A stretch of 64,000 nt of DNA from contig CAMGYI010000001.1 of NCBI GenBank assembly GCA_946127115.1, positions 329,942 to 393,941 on the forward strand. The letters are read 5' to 3'. The position numbers were made by a program, and so were the translations under genes. Below, in pieces: positions 1 through 8,521 of this stretch; within the stretch, counting starts at the first letter, position 1, and every line of letters starts with the position of its first letter. The notes under the pieces were generated by a model that was given only the letters and a program-made list of their open reading frames with translations, was not told where the DNA came from and did no database searches. Origin of the DNA: an uncultured Chlamydia sp. (GTDB taxonomy: Bacteria; Chlamydiota; Chlamydiia; Chlamydiales; Simkaniaceae).

Positions 1-68
1 AAAGTTTTAAAAAAATTAATTTATAAACGTATTTCCCAAGTCTTTTAATATGAATAAATTATAGATAT

Positions 69-890
69 CTACTTAGAGAAAAATTTACCAATCTTGCCGT
101 TTTGGGGGGTTCGAGGGTATGGGGCCATATTAGAAGTCATGATAAAGATCGCTTTAGAGCAATCGATGGTATTTCCTGTTCCATCTGTAATCCTGCCTGC
201 ATCAAACATTTGCAGCATGATATCCAAAATCTCAGGGTGGGCTTTCTCAACTTCATCAAATAAAAATACTCCATGAGGATTTTTTTTCAGGGCATTTGTC
301 AATGCCCCACCATTCCAGGATCCCATTAAGCCTGGAGCAGATCCAATGAGATTAGAAAGAGTAAAAATCATCTTGTATTCAGACATGTCAAAGCGATGCA
401 AGGTTTTATTATTACATAGCCAGTTTTCACTAATGGTTTTTGCAAGCTCGGTTTTTCCAACACCTGTGGGTCCAAGGAATAGGAATGAACCCTGGGTTCG
501 CTTTCCTTTTAGGCGAAGAGCAGCTCTGCGAATGGCATTGCAAACAATCTGAATTGCTTTATCTTGTCCAATAATTTTTTCATAAAGCGCAGATTCAAGA
601 TTGTTTAACTTTTCAATCAAAACAGGGGGCATCAAGTAGTGCACAATGGGTTTTTTGTCTAAGCCATTTTCGGAGGGGATAGGTTGATGCTGAAAGCATC
701 CTTTTGAGACTGCATAGACGATCCGGTTAACCACAGGAAACCAAAGGAGAGCTGCCCCAGTTAAGTGCACGAGTCCTTTAGGCCAGGACAGAAGTGTTGT
801 CAGTCCTAAAGACTGGGATGCTTCTTCTTTATGCCAAGCATAGATGTCATCCATAGTGGGTTCACTATTATAAATATTTTCAATAGACAC
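69..890 (-). CDS. Short ClpB/ClpA-like AAA+ ATPase (single AAA domain)
   Basis: The C-terminal half is an AAA+ core of the ClpA/ClpB second-domain type: 'IIGQDKAIQIV', Walker A GPTGVGKTELAK, Walker B 'VFLFDEVEKAHP' and the sensor-1 segment 'MTSN'. It stops only about 18 residues after sensor 1, so the sensor-2/small alpha-helical D2 subdomain of ClpB is absent. The N-terminal third has no recognisable domain, but a hydrophobic stretch (around LTGAALLWFPVV) suggests membrane association. I chose a GTG start preceded by GGAG at a spacing of 9; a TTG lies 33 bases upstream and an ATG 36 bases downstream. It may be a truncated disaggregase relative or a specialised small AAA+ protein. Substrate unknown. 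Confidence 0.7.
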   Translation of the reverse strand: MSIENIYNSEPTMDDIYAWHKEEASQSLGLTTLLSWPKGLVHLTGAALLWFPVVNRIVYAVSKGCFQHQPIPSENGLDKKPIVHYLMPPVLIEKLNNLESALYEKIIGQDKAIQIVCNAIRRAALRLKGKRTQGSFLFLGPTGVGKTELAKTISENWLCNNKTLHRFDMSEYKMIFTLSNLIGSAPGLMGSWNGGALTNALKKNPHGVFLFDEVEKAHPEILDIMLQMFDAGRITDGTGNTIDCSKAIFIMTSNMAPYPRTPQNGKIGKFFSK

Positions 891-1037
891 GAGATTTATC
901 TCCGTTTTTTTAAAAAAAAACAAAATTATATAATAAAGTGGAGATCTTTTCCATGATAATATTGCAAAAACCGATTAAGCTTTCTATTGACTGTCATACC
1001 CCATCTTCTCTTCTACAAACTAATAGCAATCGATATT

Positions 1038-1391
1038 TTAGTAAGCCTTGTGATTCCAAATGAGGCGATTACTAAAGATTCCAGTTATCCAGATGATAGC
1101 TCCTCCCCAGAGAGCCCCCCAAATAGTGGTGATATGGACACCATAGGAGATCTCACCGGCCAGCCAGAAGGTGAAGGCGTTGATAATGAAGAGGAAGAGC
1201 CCTAAGGTGAAAATAGTGATAGGAAGGGTTAAAAAAATTAAAATAGGTCGGACGCTAGAATTGATCACTGCGAGGATGATACCGAAAAAGACAGCATCTA
1301 GATTATCTTTAACATGGAGGCCAGGCAAGAGGTGGGCACAGAGAAGAACGACTATTGTCGTAACAATAATTCGAATAATAAAGAGGATCAC
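1038..1391 (-). CDS. Small four-helix membrane protein, phage holin family 4 (YvlD-like)
   Basis: 117 residues forming about four hydrophobic helices, with the family pattern of a first helix followed by 'LLPGLHVKDNLDAVFFGIILAVINSSVRP' pieces and then 'LTLPITIFTLGLFLFIINAFTFWL'. This matches the PF04020 group of small inner-membrane proteins (B. subtilis YvlD type). The holin name is historical and does not imply lysis. It is read from the minus strand and its ATG overlaps the aconitase stop codon in an ATGA, so the two are probably translationally coupled. Function unknown. Confidence 0.75.
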   Translation of the reverse strand: MILFIIRIIVTTIVVLLCAHLLPGLHVKDNLDAVFFGIILAVINSSVRPILIFLTLPITIFTLGLFLFIINAFTFWLAGEISYGVHITTIWGALWGGAIIWITGIFSNRLIWNHKAY

Positions 1392-3322
1392 TTATGCTTC
1401 TCCAATGCAATATTAATAAGACTTCCTGCAAGGATCGAGTCACGCTCCCTCTGTGTGAGGTTATGAGCAACCTTATAACTCTCATTTTTTGTTTTATTAA
1501 GAAGCTCAAATTCACCATCTTGTTCAATCTTTTTCCAGACACCCTTGATTTCGATGACATCTTCTTGAGAGATTTTATTGTGATCTGCAGAGTTCACAAA
1601 AATTAGAGGAAGGATTCCAAAATTGCAGAGGTTCTTTCGGTGAATACGGGCATAGCTTTTGACAATGACTGCTTTTACTCCGAGGTAACGAGGAGAAATG
1701 GCGGCGTGTTCTCGACTGGAGCCTTGTCCATAATTACTTCCTCCGACAAGAATGGACCCTGAATTTTGAAGTTTCATTGCTCTGTCATAGTAGCTTTCAT
1801 CGATTTGGCCAAAAGTAAATTTACTGATCTCAGGAATATTACTACGGAATGGAAGAACTTTAGCTCCTGCAGGTAGGATTTCATCAGTGGAAACATTATC
1901 TCCCATTTTGAGAAGGACAGGCCCTTCGATATGATCCTCTAATTTTCCAAAGGTTGGTAAAGGCTTGATATTAGGGCCCAGCATCAGTTCCATCTTTTCT
2001 CCAGGAGGAGAGAGCTCATCCACAAGCTCTATTTTTTTTGGCTCCTTGTACTTAGGATAGGGCATATCCAAAGTCCGTGGATCGGTAATGACACCAGTAA
2101 TTGCTGAGGCAACCGCTGTTTCCGGACTACATAAATAAACTTGGTCTTCTTTGGTCCCTGAACGACCAGGGAAGTTTCTTGGATTGGTTCTAAGGCTAAT
2201 CTTTCCAGAGGCTGGAGCTTGGCCCATTCCAATACACCCATTACACCCAGCTTGGTGAATACGGGCTCCAGAACGGATTAAAGAGTTTAGATACCCCTCG
2301 GTTGTTAAATTTTCTAGAATCTGTCTAGAGGAAGGATTGATATCAAAAGAGACTTGATCTTGTGACTTATGACCTTTAATAATCATTGCAGCAATGGCAA
2401 AGTCACGCATTCCAGGATTTGCAGAGGAACCAATCATCGATTGGAAAATTGGTTTTCCAGCTACTTCTGATACTGGAACAACATTTCCAGGGCTTGTGGG
2501 ACAAGCGATTAGTGGTATCAATTTAGAAAGGTCTATCTCATCATATTCGTCATAGGTAGCGTCTAGGTCTGCCTTTAGCTCGACCCAATCTTTTCCTCTC
2601 CCGTGAAGTTTCATAAAGTGTTTGGTCTCTTTGTCCGAAGGGAAAACACTTGTAGTTGCTCCCAACTCAGCTCCCATATTTGTAATGACATGACGGTCCA
2701 TTGCCGATAAGTTGTCAAGACCGGGGCCATAATACTCTATTATCTTTCCCACTCCCCCATCAACATCGTGCCTTCGTAGCATTTCTAGAATAACATCCTT
2801 GGCACTTACCCAATCAGGAAGCTTTCCTATGAGTTTAACCCCCATAATTTTTGGCATACTCACATAAAATGGTTCGCCAGCAATTGCAAGTGCTACTTCA
2901 AGTCCCCCAGTTCCGATTGCAAGCATTCCTAAACTTCCAGCTGCAGGGGTATGACTGTCCGATCCTACCATTGTTTTCCCTGGAATGCCTAGCTTTTCCA
3001 TGTGTACAGGATGGCTTACACCATTTCCTGCCTTACTAAACCAAAGACCAAATTTTCGCGTCGAGCTCCATAAAAAAAGGTGATCATCGGGATTCTTGTA
3101 GTCATTCTGAATAATATTATGGTCGACATACTGGCAAGAAACTTCGGTCTTGGGCTCTTTTAATCCCATAGCTTCAAGCTCTAACATGACCATTGTTCCC
3201 GTTGCGTCTTGCGTCAGGGTGTGATCAATTCTAATCCCGATTTCTTTTCCTGAAACCATTTCTCCCTCAACTAAATGACTTTTAATCAATTTCTGTGCAA
3301 CATTCTTACCCATTTGCTTCAT
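1388..3322 (-). CDS. acn: Aconitate hydratase (Aquifex/archaeal-type aconitase)
   Basis: About 644 residues, the length of the shorter putative aconitase family rather than the roughly 890-residue AcnA. The iron-sulfur and active-site segments are clear: 'VGSDSHTPAAG', 'ACPTSPGNVVPVSE' for the first cluster cysteine and 'GCNGCIGMGQAPASG' for the second and third. The C-terminal swivel domain has 'VGGSNYGQGSSREHA'. It isomerises citrate to isocitrate in the TCA cycle; Chlamydiaceae lack citrate synthase and aconitase, so its presence points to a more complete cycle. Tandem GTG and ATG codons sit downstream of AGGA; I used the ATG. The membrane-protein gene follows with a 4-base overlap. Confidence 0.92.
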   Translation of the reverse strand: MKQMGKNVAQKLIKSHLVEGEMVSGKEIGIRIDHTLTQDATGTMVMLELEAMGLKEPKTEVSCQYVDHNIIQNDYKNPDDHLFLWSSTRKFGLWFSKAGNGVSHPVHMEKLGIPGKTMVGSDSHTPAAGSLGMLAIGTGGLEVALAIAGEPFYVSMPKIMGVKLIGKLPDWVSAKDVILEMLRRHDVDGGVGKIIEYYGPGLDNLSAMDRHVITNMGAELGATTSVFPSDKETKHFMKLHGRGKDWVELKADLDATYDEYDEIDLSKLIPLIACPTSPGNVVPVSEVAGKPIFQSMIGSSANPGMRDFAIAAMIIKGHKSQDQVSFDINPSSRQILENLTTEGYLNSLIRSGARIHQAGCNGCIGMGQAPASGKISLRTNPRNFPGRSGTKEDQVYLCSPETAVASAITGVITDPRTLDMPYPKYKEPKKIELVDELSPPGEKMELMLGPNIKPLPTFGKLEDHIEGPVLLKMGDNVSTDEILPAGAKVLPFRSNIPEISKFTFGQIDESYYDRAMKLQNSGSILVGGSNYGQGSSREHAAISPRYLGVKAVIVKSYARIHRKNLCNFGILPLIFVNSADHNKISQEDVIEIKGVWKKIEQDGEFELLNKTKNESYKVAHNLTQRERDSILAGSLINIALEKHK

Positions 3323-3427
3323 CACTTTTTATTCCTGATAATCCGCACCATAACAAAGAGATTATTTTTCTTTAATAAATTTCTTTAGTTTACCCTGTGT
3401 GTATTTCCTACTTTGCTAAGCGTAGTT

Positions 3428-4303
3428 TTATAAAGTAGAGGGAGCAGAGCGTGTTCTCCAATACAAGGGACCGTAGCAATATGTCATTTGGGTTCCTTTT
3501 GGAATAAATTTATTGGAGAAGAGGATGATGTGAGTGATCCCATCATTGATTACCCATCGGGAAGTGAGATTTGGGGTGTCGCTATGGTTGAGAAAGCGAG
3601 TAAAATTCCCGACAGACTTAGCATCGATGCTCCATCGCGATGCTTTTCCGCAAAGGTCATAGCTAAAAACATAGTCGTTAAAGCGGTTTTTGCGATTGTT
3701 TTTCTGTTCTACAATTCCAGTATACTCCCCTATATAGGTGTTAGCAGGGATGTCTATAGCGGCATAAATGCCGTAGCCAAGATAGCGATTTATCCAACGG
3801 ATATAATAGAAATTTTCACGATGAAGGGCCATTGCTTTTTTGTGGAGGCAAAGAGTCCAGTGGTTCATCTGTCTAAGGTTGGTTTTCTTCATTTTTCGGG
3901 CGCATTTTTTAGCAATTTGATAGATTGTTTTAACAGAGTCAAAGATTAGAGAATCGCAATAGGTCATCTCGAGCCGCTCTTCAAACTCTTTTAATGGCAT
4001 TGAAAGGATTTCCTCATTCCGATTACGATAGGTGAGAATTGAGCGTTCCTCCTCCTTTACGAGAGCATTGCTTCGATTAAGGAGCTTGGTTAAATAATGA
4101 GGTGTGAGCCCCCATTTATCAGTGAGAGACTTAGCGCCCTTTTTAAGAAGAAATTCGACTAAATCTGGGCGATCTTCAATTACGGCAAGATGAAGAAGGG
4201 TATTCCCCTTCTCTGTCTTTTGATTGACTTTCCACTCCCCTTTTTTAAATGCTTCAAAAAGGGGGTCTAACGCTTTCACAGATGGCCAAGAAGCTTCCAC
4301 CAT
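3428..4303 (-). CDS. Ankyrin repeat plus SET-domain protein, candidate lysine methyltransferase effector
   Basis: 291 residues. Residues 32-64 form an ankyrin repeat ('KGNTLLHLAVIEDRPDLVEF' followed by LLKKGA). Residues 165-280 form a SET domain: 'GYGIYAAIDIPANTYIGEYTG', the cofactor-binding 'RFLNHSDTPN' (NHSxxPN, N239-S241) and the catalytic-loop 'TYCYG' with tyrosines at 275 and 277. There is no post-SET cysteine cluster, although the C-terminal YWRTRSAP tail could complete the pocket. SET proteins in intracellular bacteria (chlamydial NUE, Legionella LegAS4/RomA) methylate host or bacterial proteins, so an effector role is inferred, not shown. The start lies 28 bases inside the end of the upstream carrier gene, which suggests co-transcription. 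Confidence 0.85.
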   Translation of the reverse strand: MVEASWPSVKALDPLFEAFKKGEWKVNQKTEKGNTLLHLAVIEDRPDLVEFLLKKGAKSLTDKWGLTPHYLTKLLNRSNALVKEEERSILTYRNRNEEILSMPLKEFEERLEMTYCDSLIFDSVKTIYQIAKKCARKMKKTNLRQMNHWTLCLHKKAMALHRENFYYIRWINRYLGYGIYAAIDIPANTYIGEYTGIVEQKNNRKNRFNDYVFSYDLCGKASRWSIDAKSVGNFTRFLNHSDTPNLTSRWVINDGITHIILFSNKFIPKGTQMTYCYGPLYWRTRSAPSTL

Positions 4304-5688
4304 CCTGTCCCAATGGTGAAATAAATAAGGATGTTAATAATACTTGCATAGAGACCGAACTTCCACCAGTCAGAGATCTTTACATAACCTGACCCAAAGA
4401 AAATCGGCGCGGGGCCACAACCATAGTGAGTAAGACCTCCCATCATATTACTAAAGAATCCAAGTGTTAGCGCAGAAATCATTGGAGGGGCTCCAAGAGC
4501 AACCATTAAGACCAAAAAAGCTGAATACATTGACCCAATATGTGCCACAAGACTAGCAAAGAAGTAGTGGCTATAAAAGTAAACCAAAGTAAGTATGATA
4601 AAAGCCGTAAACCAAGGGAATCCTTGGACATGCCCTTGAACAAACCCACTAAACCAAGTGGTTAGTCCCAGCTTGTTAAGATAGGTTGCCATCATGATAA
4701 GGGTGGCAAACCACATCAACGTATTCCACGCTCCTTTTTCCTTTATGACATCATCCCATGAGAGGACCGAAGTTAGGAGGAGAATCACAAGGCCAATTAG
4801 AGCTGCAATCACAGCTGGCATTGCAATGAGAGGGCCTAAAATCCATAGAGTGATAAGGAGGGAGAAAGAAAAGATCATAATCCATTCTTGAACGCGCATT
4901 TTTCCCATTTCCTTAAGTTTTTTGACTGCAAGTGAATGAGCATTCGGAGTTTCCTTCACCTCTGGAGGATAAACCTTGTATAGAAAAAGTGGAATCAATC
5001 CCAGACAAACCAGCCCTGGAACTGAGGCAGCAAGAGCCCACCCACCCCAAGTAATGTTTATTCCTATTCCCCCTGCAATCTCAGCAACAAGAGGGTTACC
5101 AGCCATAGAAGTTAAAAACATTCCACTCGTGATAACAGACCCTTGAAATGTCGCTTTCATTAAGAAAGAACCAAGCCGTCTAGGATGGCTATAATGTTCA
5201 CTTCCAAAGGCTTTGGCAAGAGAGTTTACAATGGGGTATATAATCCCCCCTACCCTAGCCGCAACACTGGGTATTGCTGGAGCTAAAACGAGGTCGGTTA
5301 AAATCATTCCGTACCCCATTCCAAGAGTGCTTTTTCCAAGGTACTTGATAATAACATAGGCAATACGCTCTCCTAGTCCAGTCTTGATAAACCCTCTAGA
5401 GATAAAGAAGGCGATTACAATCAGCCAGACAATAGGGTGAATAAAGCCACTAAAGGCCTGATCGAAACTTAATGTTTTCGTCGCTGCGGTGAGGACAAGT
5501 CCCAAAAATGCGAAAGTCCCGATTGGAACGGGACGAAAAATAATACCAATCACGGTAAAAATAAAAATAGCAAACATATGCATAGCTTGCGTGGTGACAC
5601 CTTCAGGAGGCGATAAGTTCCAAATGAACATACCGATAATGATGCTTAGGAAAAAGGAAAAAACTTTTTTGTTAAAGACTCTAGACAT
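4276..5688 (-). CDS. DASS-family dicarboxylate/2-oxoglutarate-malate translocator (SODiT1-like)
   Basis: About 470 residues from the ATG chosen here, with 11-12 hydrophobic helices and DASS-family signatures such as 'FAFLGLVLTAATKTLSFDQAFSGF', 'KATFQGSVITSGMFLTSMAGNPL' (the SNT-like loop) and 'GGLTHYGCGPAPIFFGSGYV'. It matches the plant plastid and chlamydial 2-oxoglutarate/malate translocator group in length and pattern, and would bring host dicarboxylates across the inner membrane. An open frame extends 36 codons upstream, but that would overlap the divergent gene; starting at the ATG leaves a 66-base shared promoter region. The last 28 bases overlap the ankyrin-SET gene. Confidence 0.88.
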   Translation of the reverse strand: MSRVFNKKVFSFFLSIIIGMFIWNLSPPEGVTTQAMHMFAIFIFTVIGIIFRPVPIGTFAFLGLVLTAATKTLSFDQAFSGFIHPIVWLIVIAFFISRGFIKTGLGERIAYVIIKYLGKSTLGMGYGMILTDLVLAPAIPSVAARVGGIIYPIVNSLAKAFGSEHYSHPRRLGSFLMKATFQGSVITSGMFLTSMAGNPLVAEIAGGIGINITWGGWALAASVPGLVCLGLIPLFLYKVYPPEVKETPNAHSLAVKKLKEMGKMRVQEWIMIFSFSLLITLWILGPLIAMPAVIAALIGLVILLLTSVLSWDDVIKEKGAWNTLMWFATLIMMATYLNKLGLTTWFSGFVQGHVQGFPWFTAFIILTLVYFYSHYFFASLVAHIGSMYSAFLVLMVALGAPPMISALTLGFFSNMMGGLTHYGCGPAPIFFGSGYVKISDWWKFGLYASIINILIYFTIGTGWWKLLGHL

Positions 5689-5754
5689 ATGGGTTACAAC
5701 TTCTGTAGGATTAGCAAAGAGCCGAATTTTAGAAGGCAAAAATATTTTAGGCAA

Positions 5755-6387
5755 ATGAAAAATACACTTTTTATTCCTGAGCAGAGAACTCCACACTTTT
5801 ATCTACCCCCCCACACGGTGACTTGGGAACAGGACTTGGCTCATATAAAAAAGAGCTTTTCAAAGGAAGATCTGGAGATCTTTTTTTCCCTCTATTCCTT
5901 AGCAGAAACAAATCCAAAAAAAGCTAGGAAAGAAGTCGAAATTTTCCGAAATAACCATCCTGATCATCCTGAAGTACTTAATCTTTTGACGTATTTGAAT
6001 ATTTGTAGAAAAAGAATTCGACAAGCTGAGAGACTTATCGAAGAAAATTTTCAAAAAAACCCAGGCTATCTTTTTGCTCGAATTAACTATGCTGACTTAT
6101 GTTTAAGGCGTAAAAAAATCCAAAAAATCCCTGAGATTTTTAATTTTAAATTTAATTTAAAAGATTTTTTTCCAAATAAAAAAATGTTTCATATCTCTGA
6201 GTTTCGGGGGTTTATGGTGATGATGGGGCACTATCATTTACTGATCCAAAAGCGCGAAGCTGCAGAATGTTACCACTATTTAGCGCACCGCGTAGACCCT
6301 TGTCACCCGAATACAAAAATCCTGCAGAAAAAACTTTATTATAAACCTTTCTACAAAAGATTAATTTTAAAGATTTTTCTCACTTGA
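5755..6387 (+). CDS. TPR-like protein of unknown function
   Basis: 210 residues, mostly helical. The middle part reads as weak tetratricopeptide units: segments around 'NNHPDHPEVLNLLTYLNICR' and 'NPGYLFARINYADLCLRRKK', with the alternating helix pattern and NP/DP turns typical of such repeats. The basic C-terminus (YKPFYKRLILKIFL) could contact membrane or nucleic acid. It diverges from the dicarboxylate carrier. The ATG is 66 bases from the carrier start; an open frame continues 22 codons upstream but would run into that promoter. No specific family recognised. Confidence 0.65.
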   Translation: MKNTLFIPEQRTPHFYLPPHTVTWEQDLAHIKKSFSKEDLEIFFSLYSLAETNPKKARKEVEIFRNNHPDHPEVLNLLTYLNICRKRIRQAERLIEENFQKNPGYLFARINYADLCLRRKKIQKIPEIFNFKFNLKDFFPNKKMFHISEFRGFMVMMGHYHLLIQKREAAECYHYLAHRVDPCHPNTKILQKKLYYKPFYKRLILKIFLT

Positions 6388-6412
6388 TTTTCATCATAAA
6401 CTTGTGTATAAT
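6384..6412 (+). promoter_or_regulatory. Sigma-66/sigma-70-type promoter for a candidate small RNA
   Basis: TTGATT at 6384-6389 and a consensus TATAAT at 6407-6412 are separated by exactly 17 bases. The -35 box overlaps the stop codon of the TPR-like gene. No long coding region starts directly downstream, and a strong terminator lies about 80 bases after the expected start near 6419. Confidence 0.65.
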
Positions 6413-6418
6413 AGTACT

Positions 6419-6527
6419 TAGTTACATATAAAAAGGATTTGTTTATTATTTATAGACAACGTCCTCAAAAGATCCATGTTCTATTCAATCAAGAAAGGGG
6501 CCTTACGTCTGTAAGGCTCTTTTTTTA
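6419..6527 (+). ncRNA. Candidate small RNA of about 109 nt
   Basis: The segment is bounded by a near-consensus promoter (TTGATT, 17 bases, TATAAT) and an intrinsic terminator, the arrangement of a free-standing bacterial small RNA. The only short frame inside it begins at a TTG and runs through the terminator stem, so a peptide product is unlikely. I do not recognise it as 6S, tmRNA, 4.5S or RNase P RNA. The length is similar to known chlamydial small RNAs, but there is no sequence identification. It could instead be the leader of the downstream lipase-like gene with an attenuator. Confidence 0.5.
6493..6527 (+). terminator. Intrinsic terminator
   Basis: A perfect 7-bp stem (GCCTTAC at 6500-6506, GTAAGGC at 6511-6517) closes a 4-base loop and is followed by TC and a run of T. 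The A-rich bases before the stem extend the pairing with the T run. Oriented for plus-strand transcription. Confidence 0.75.
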
Positions 6528-6753
6528 TTCTCTCTTGAAAGTTATAGCATTCAGCTGAAATATGACTTATTCCCTTAAGCATCTTTGTAAGCTGAGAGGA
6601 GACTCCATACCCTTGCCACTCTTTTCTCAAACGATTCCATTGGGTCATACCAATCTGACTGTAATCTGAAAGCAGTCGAGTATATTACTGATTTCTAATA
6701 ATCATTGACCTGAAGGGGTGCCTCTCTTTATCTTAAGCATATGGGGCCTCTTT

Positions 6754-7818
6754 ATGAATCAAGATGACTTCTCGCTTTCAGCTCAAACCTTTAAATATTG
6801 GGAAATATTTCTCTCCTGGTTATTTAAATATGACTCTCGCTGCTATGCGCTTAAAGAAAAAACCCTTGTCTATGAAAACCTTTCAAAAGATTTAAGCCAT
6901 TTTGGACAGACATACCGTGAAAAAATGGCTTCGAAAAGAATTATCTGCCGCGTGACTCCCCGGTTTGAAGATATCGACAGAACTTCAGAAGTGTTAAAGA
7001 TGATCTACGAAACAGTAGAAAATCCTCAAATATGTGAATGGGCAGCATGCGAGGTTTTAGCTAAAGTTATGGCTTATCGTAATCTTAAGATCGGACATAC
7101 GATTTCCCTTCCGATAATGGGAAGCCATGGCTGTATGGAAATGGCAATCTTTGTTGTTGATCGGGTGTTTAATCTGTGGAATAAGATTAAAGCTTTTGGC
7201 TTTACCCGCGCCGGTTTAGGGGAAGGAGCTCCAATCCTCTTGTTTCGTGGAACAGACTTTTCATTCATGACGGAGGGGGGAAGAGCTTCGATTATCAGTG
7301 ATCTAGACCCAAAGGGATCAGGGTATAGTATATTCGAAAAAGGGCAAAAGCCTCTTCATGATTGGCTTAAAAAAGAAGGACGTCCAGGACGCGTTATTGG
7401 ACATAGCCTAGGTGGGATCGTTGCATCCTACATCCTGATTCAAGAATCAGAGCTTATTAGCCAAAACCCACATGAATGCTCTTACGCTTTTAACTTCCCT
7501 GGAGTTTCTAAAAAGCTTGCTCAAGATTGGACGACCCTTAAAACAAGACCCAATTTTCAGGGGTTCGTGTGTCGTGGAGATTTGGTCTCAAAATTGGGGA
7601 ACCTTTTTGGAAATGTCTACGAAGTTTCACTAGAAATCCCCCTCTCTCCAATTCGGGCGCATGAGCTGCTCCTCTTTGCAGAACCTAGAGGGTATCTCCA
7701 TGAAGTGGATCTTGTTAAAGAAAATTCCTCGTCATCTCGCCACTATTATTCGAAGCTGCAGAAACAAACTTCTTCCGTGATATATGAATTTGGGTTAAAA
7801 TTCTTATTTCCTGATTAA
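6754..7818 (+). CDS. Class 3 lipase-like alpha/beta hydrolase
   Basis: About 354 residues from the ATG used here; a GTG lies 36 bases upstream. The core has the lipase elements: 'LLFRGTDFSF' (the FRGT oxyanion strand, near residue 163) and the nucleophile elbow 'VIGHSLGGI' with Ser near 218. A following Asp ('CRGDLVSK') and a His ('RAHELL') could complete the triad. The N-terminal 150 residues have no clear match. No signal peptide is obvious, so a secreted form would need type III or another route. Substrate unknown; a lipid or ester hydrolase is the best reading. Glutaredoxin follows 15 bases downstream. Confidence 0.65.
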   Translation: MNQDDFSLSAQTFKYWEIFLSWLFKYDSRCYALKEKTLVYENLSKDLSHFGQTYREKMASKRIICRVTPRFEDIDRTSEVLKMIYETVENPQICEWAACEVLAKVMAYRNLKIGHTISLPIMGSHGCMEMAIFVVDRVFNLWNKIKAFGFTRAGLGEGAPILLFRGTDFSFMTEGGRASIISDLDPKGSGYSIFEKGQKPLHDWLKKEGRPGRVIGHSLGGIVASYILIQESELISQNPHECSYAFNFPGVSKKLAQDWTTLKTRPNFQGFVCRGDLVSKLGNLFGNVYEVSLEIPLSPIRAHELLLFAEPRGYLHEVDLVKENSSSSRHYYSKLQKQTSSVIYEFGLKFLFPD

Positions 7819-7833
7819 AAGGAGACAAGGCGC

Positions 7834-8250
7834 ATGATGATGCTTGATATGGATTCAGCTTTAACAGAACCCCCCTATTTTGACGAAAGACAGATCGGTG
7901 GGGATGTGAAGTCCATTGGTTCTCTTATTCATATCTGTGATGATAGATTTGCTGTTGCGTATGAAGAGCATGAGACTGAACGGCAGGTTAGAAAAGCTAA
8001 TGTGGAGAAGCCGAAACTTCTCTTTTACACGCGATCGACATGCCCCTATTGCAAAAGGGTCAGCACCTATCTGAGCTCAGTGAATAAAACGGTTCCATCA
8101 GTCGATATCGGAAAATGTCCTGAAGCTGCCAAGGAACTAATCAAAATCGGTGGAAAAAGTCAGGTCCCCTGTCTGGTGATTAATGGGAAACCGCTCTACG
8201 AGTCTAGTGATATTATTCATTGGTTTAAAAACAACCCAAGCAAATTTTAA
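7834..8250 (+). CDS. Glutaredoxin-domain protein with N-terminal extension
   Basis: 138 residues. From residue 61 the protein is a glutaredoxin: beta strand 'KLLFYTRSTCPYCKRV' with the dithiol active site C70-P-Y-C73, then 'KSQVPCLVINGK' carrying the cis-proline (VP) and 'LYESSDIIHWF' for glutathione contact. It would reduce disulfides with glutathione in the cytoplasm. The first 55 residues are acidic and unlike any domain I know. The start follows AGGAGA by 9 bases. It probably shares a transcript with the lipase-like gene. Confidence 0.85.
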   Translation: MMMLDMDSALTEPPYFDERQIGGDVKSIGSLIHICDDRFAVAYEEHETERQVRKANVEKPKLLFYTRSTCPYCKRVSTYLSSVNKTVPSVDIGKCPEAAKELIKIGGKSQVPCLVINGKPLYESSDIIHWFKNNPSKF

Positions 8251-8521
8251 TTGATCGAATATCAAAAATAGGATCTGACATTGGACGAATGTAACCAGCC
8301 ACACAAGTTGTTATGGCAAGGATGAACGTCTATTGCTAGGCCAACTTAATTCAAACCTGGTCTATATGTAAGCTCTAGTAGCGATTCAGGGTCTCTCAAC
8401 GAATATTGGTGATTATAAATCAGAAATGACGTCTCTTCAATCTCTTTCAAGAGGGTCCTGGAGTTGTTTCAAAATAATAATTAGGAAAAAAGAATAAGGA
8501 ATAGCTGGAGCAACAAAATAC

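Noticed and set aside
6439-6560. Short TTG-initiated frame after AAAGGA inside the small RNA
   Set aside because: It would be translated through the terminator stem and T run, and its composition follows the hairpin and not a peptide.
6481-6648. Minus-strand frame of 55 codons starting MTQWNRLRKEW across the small-RNA region
   Set aside because: No ribosome binding site and no known homology. It is antisense to a clear terminator, which better explains the sequence.
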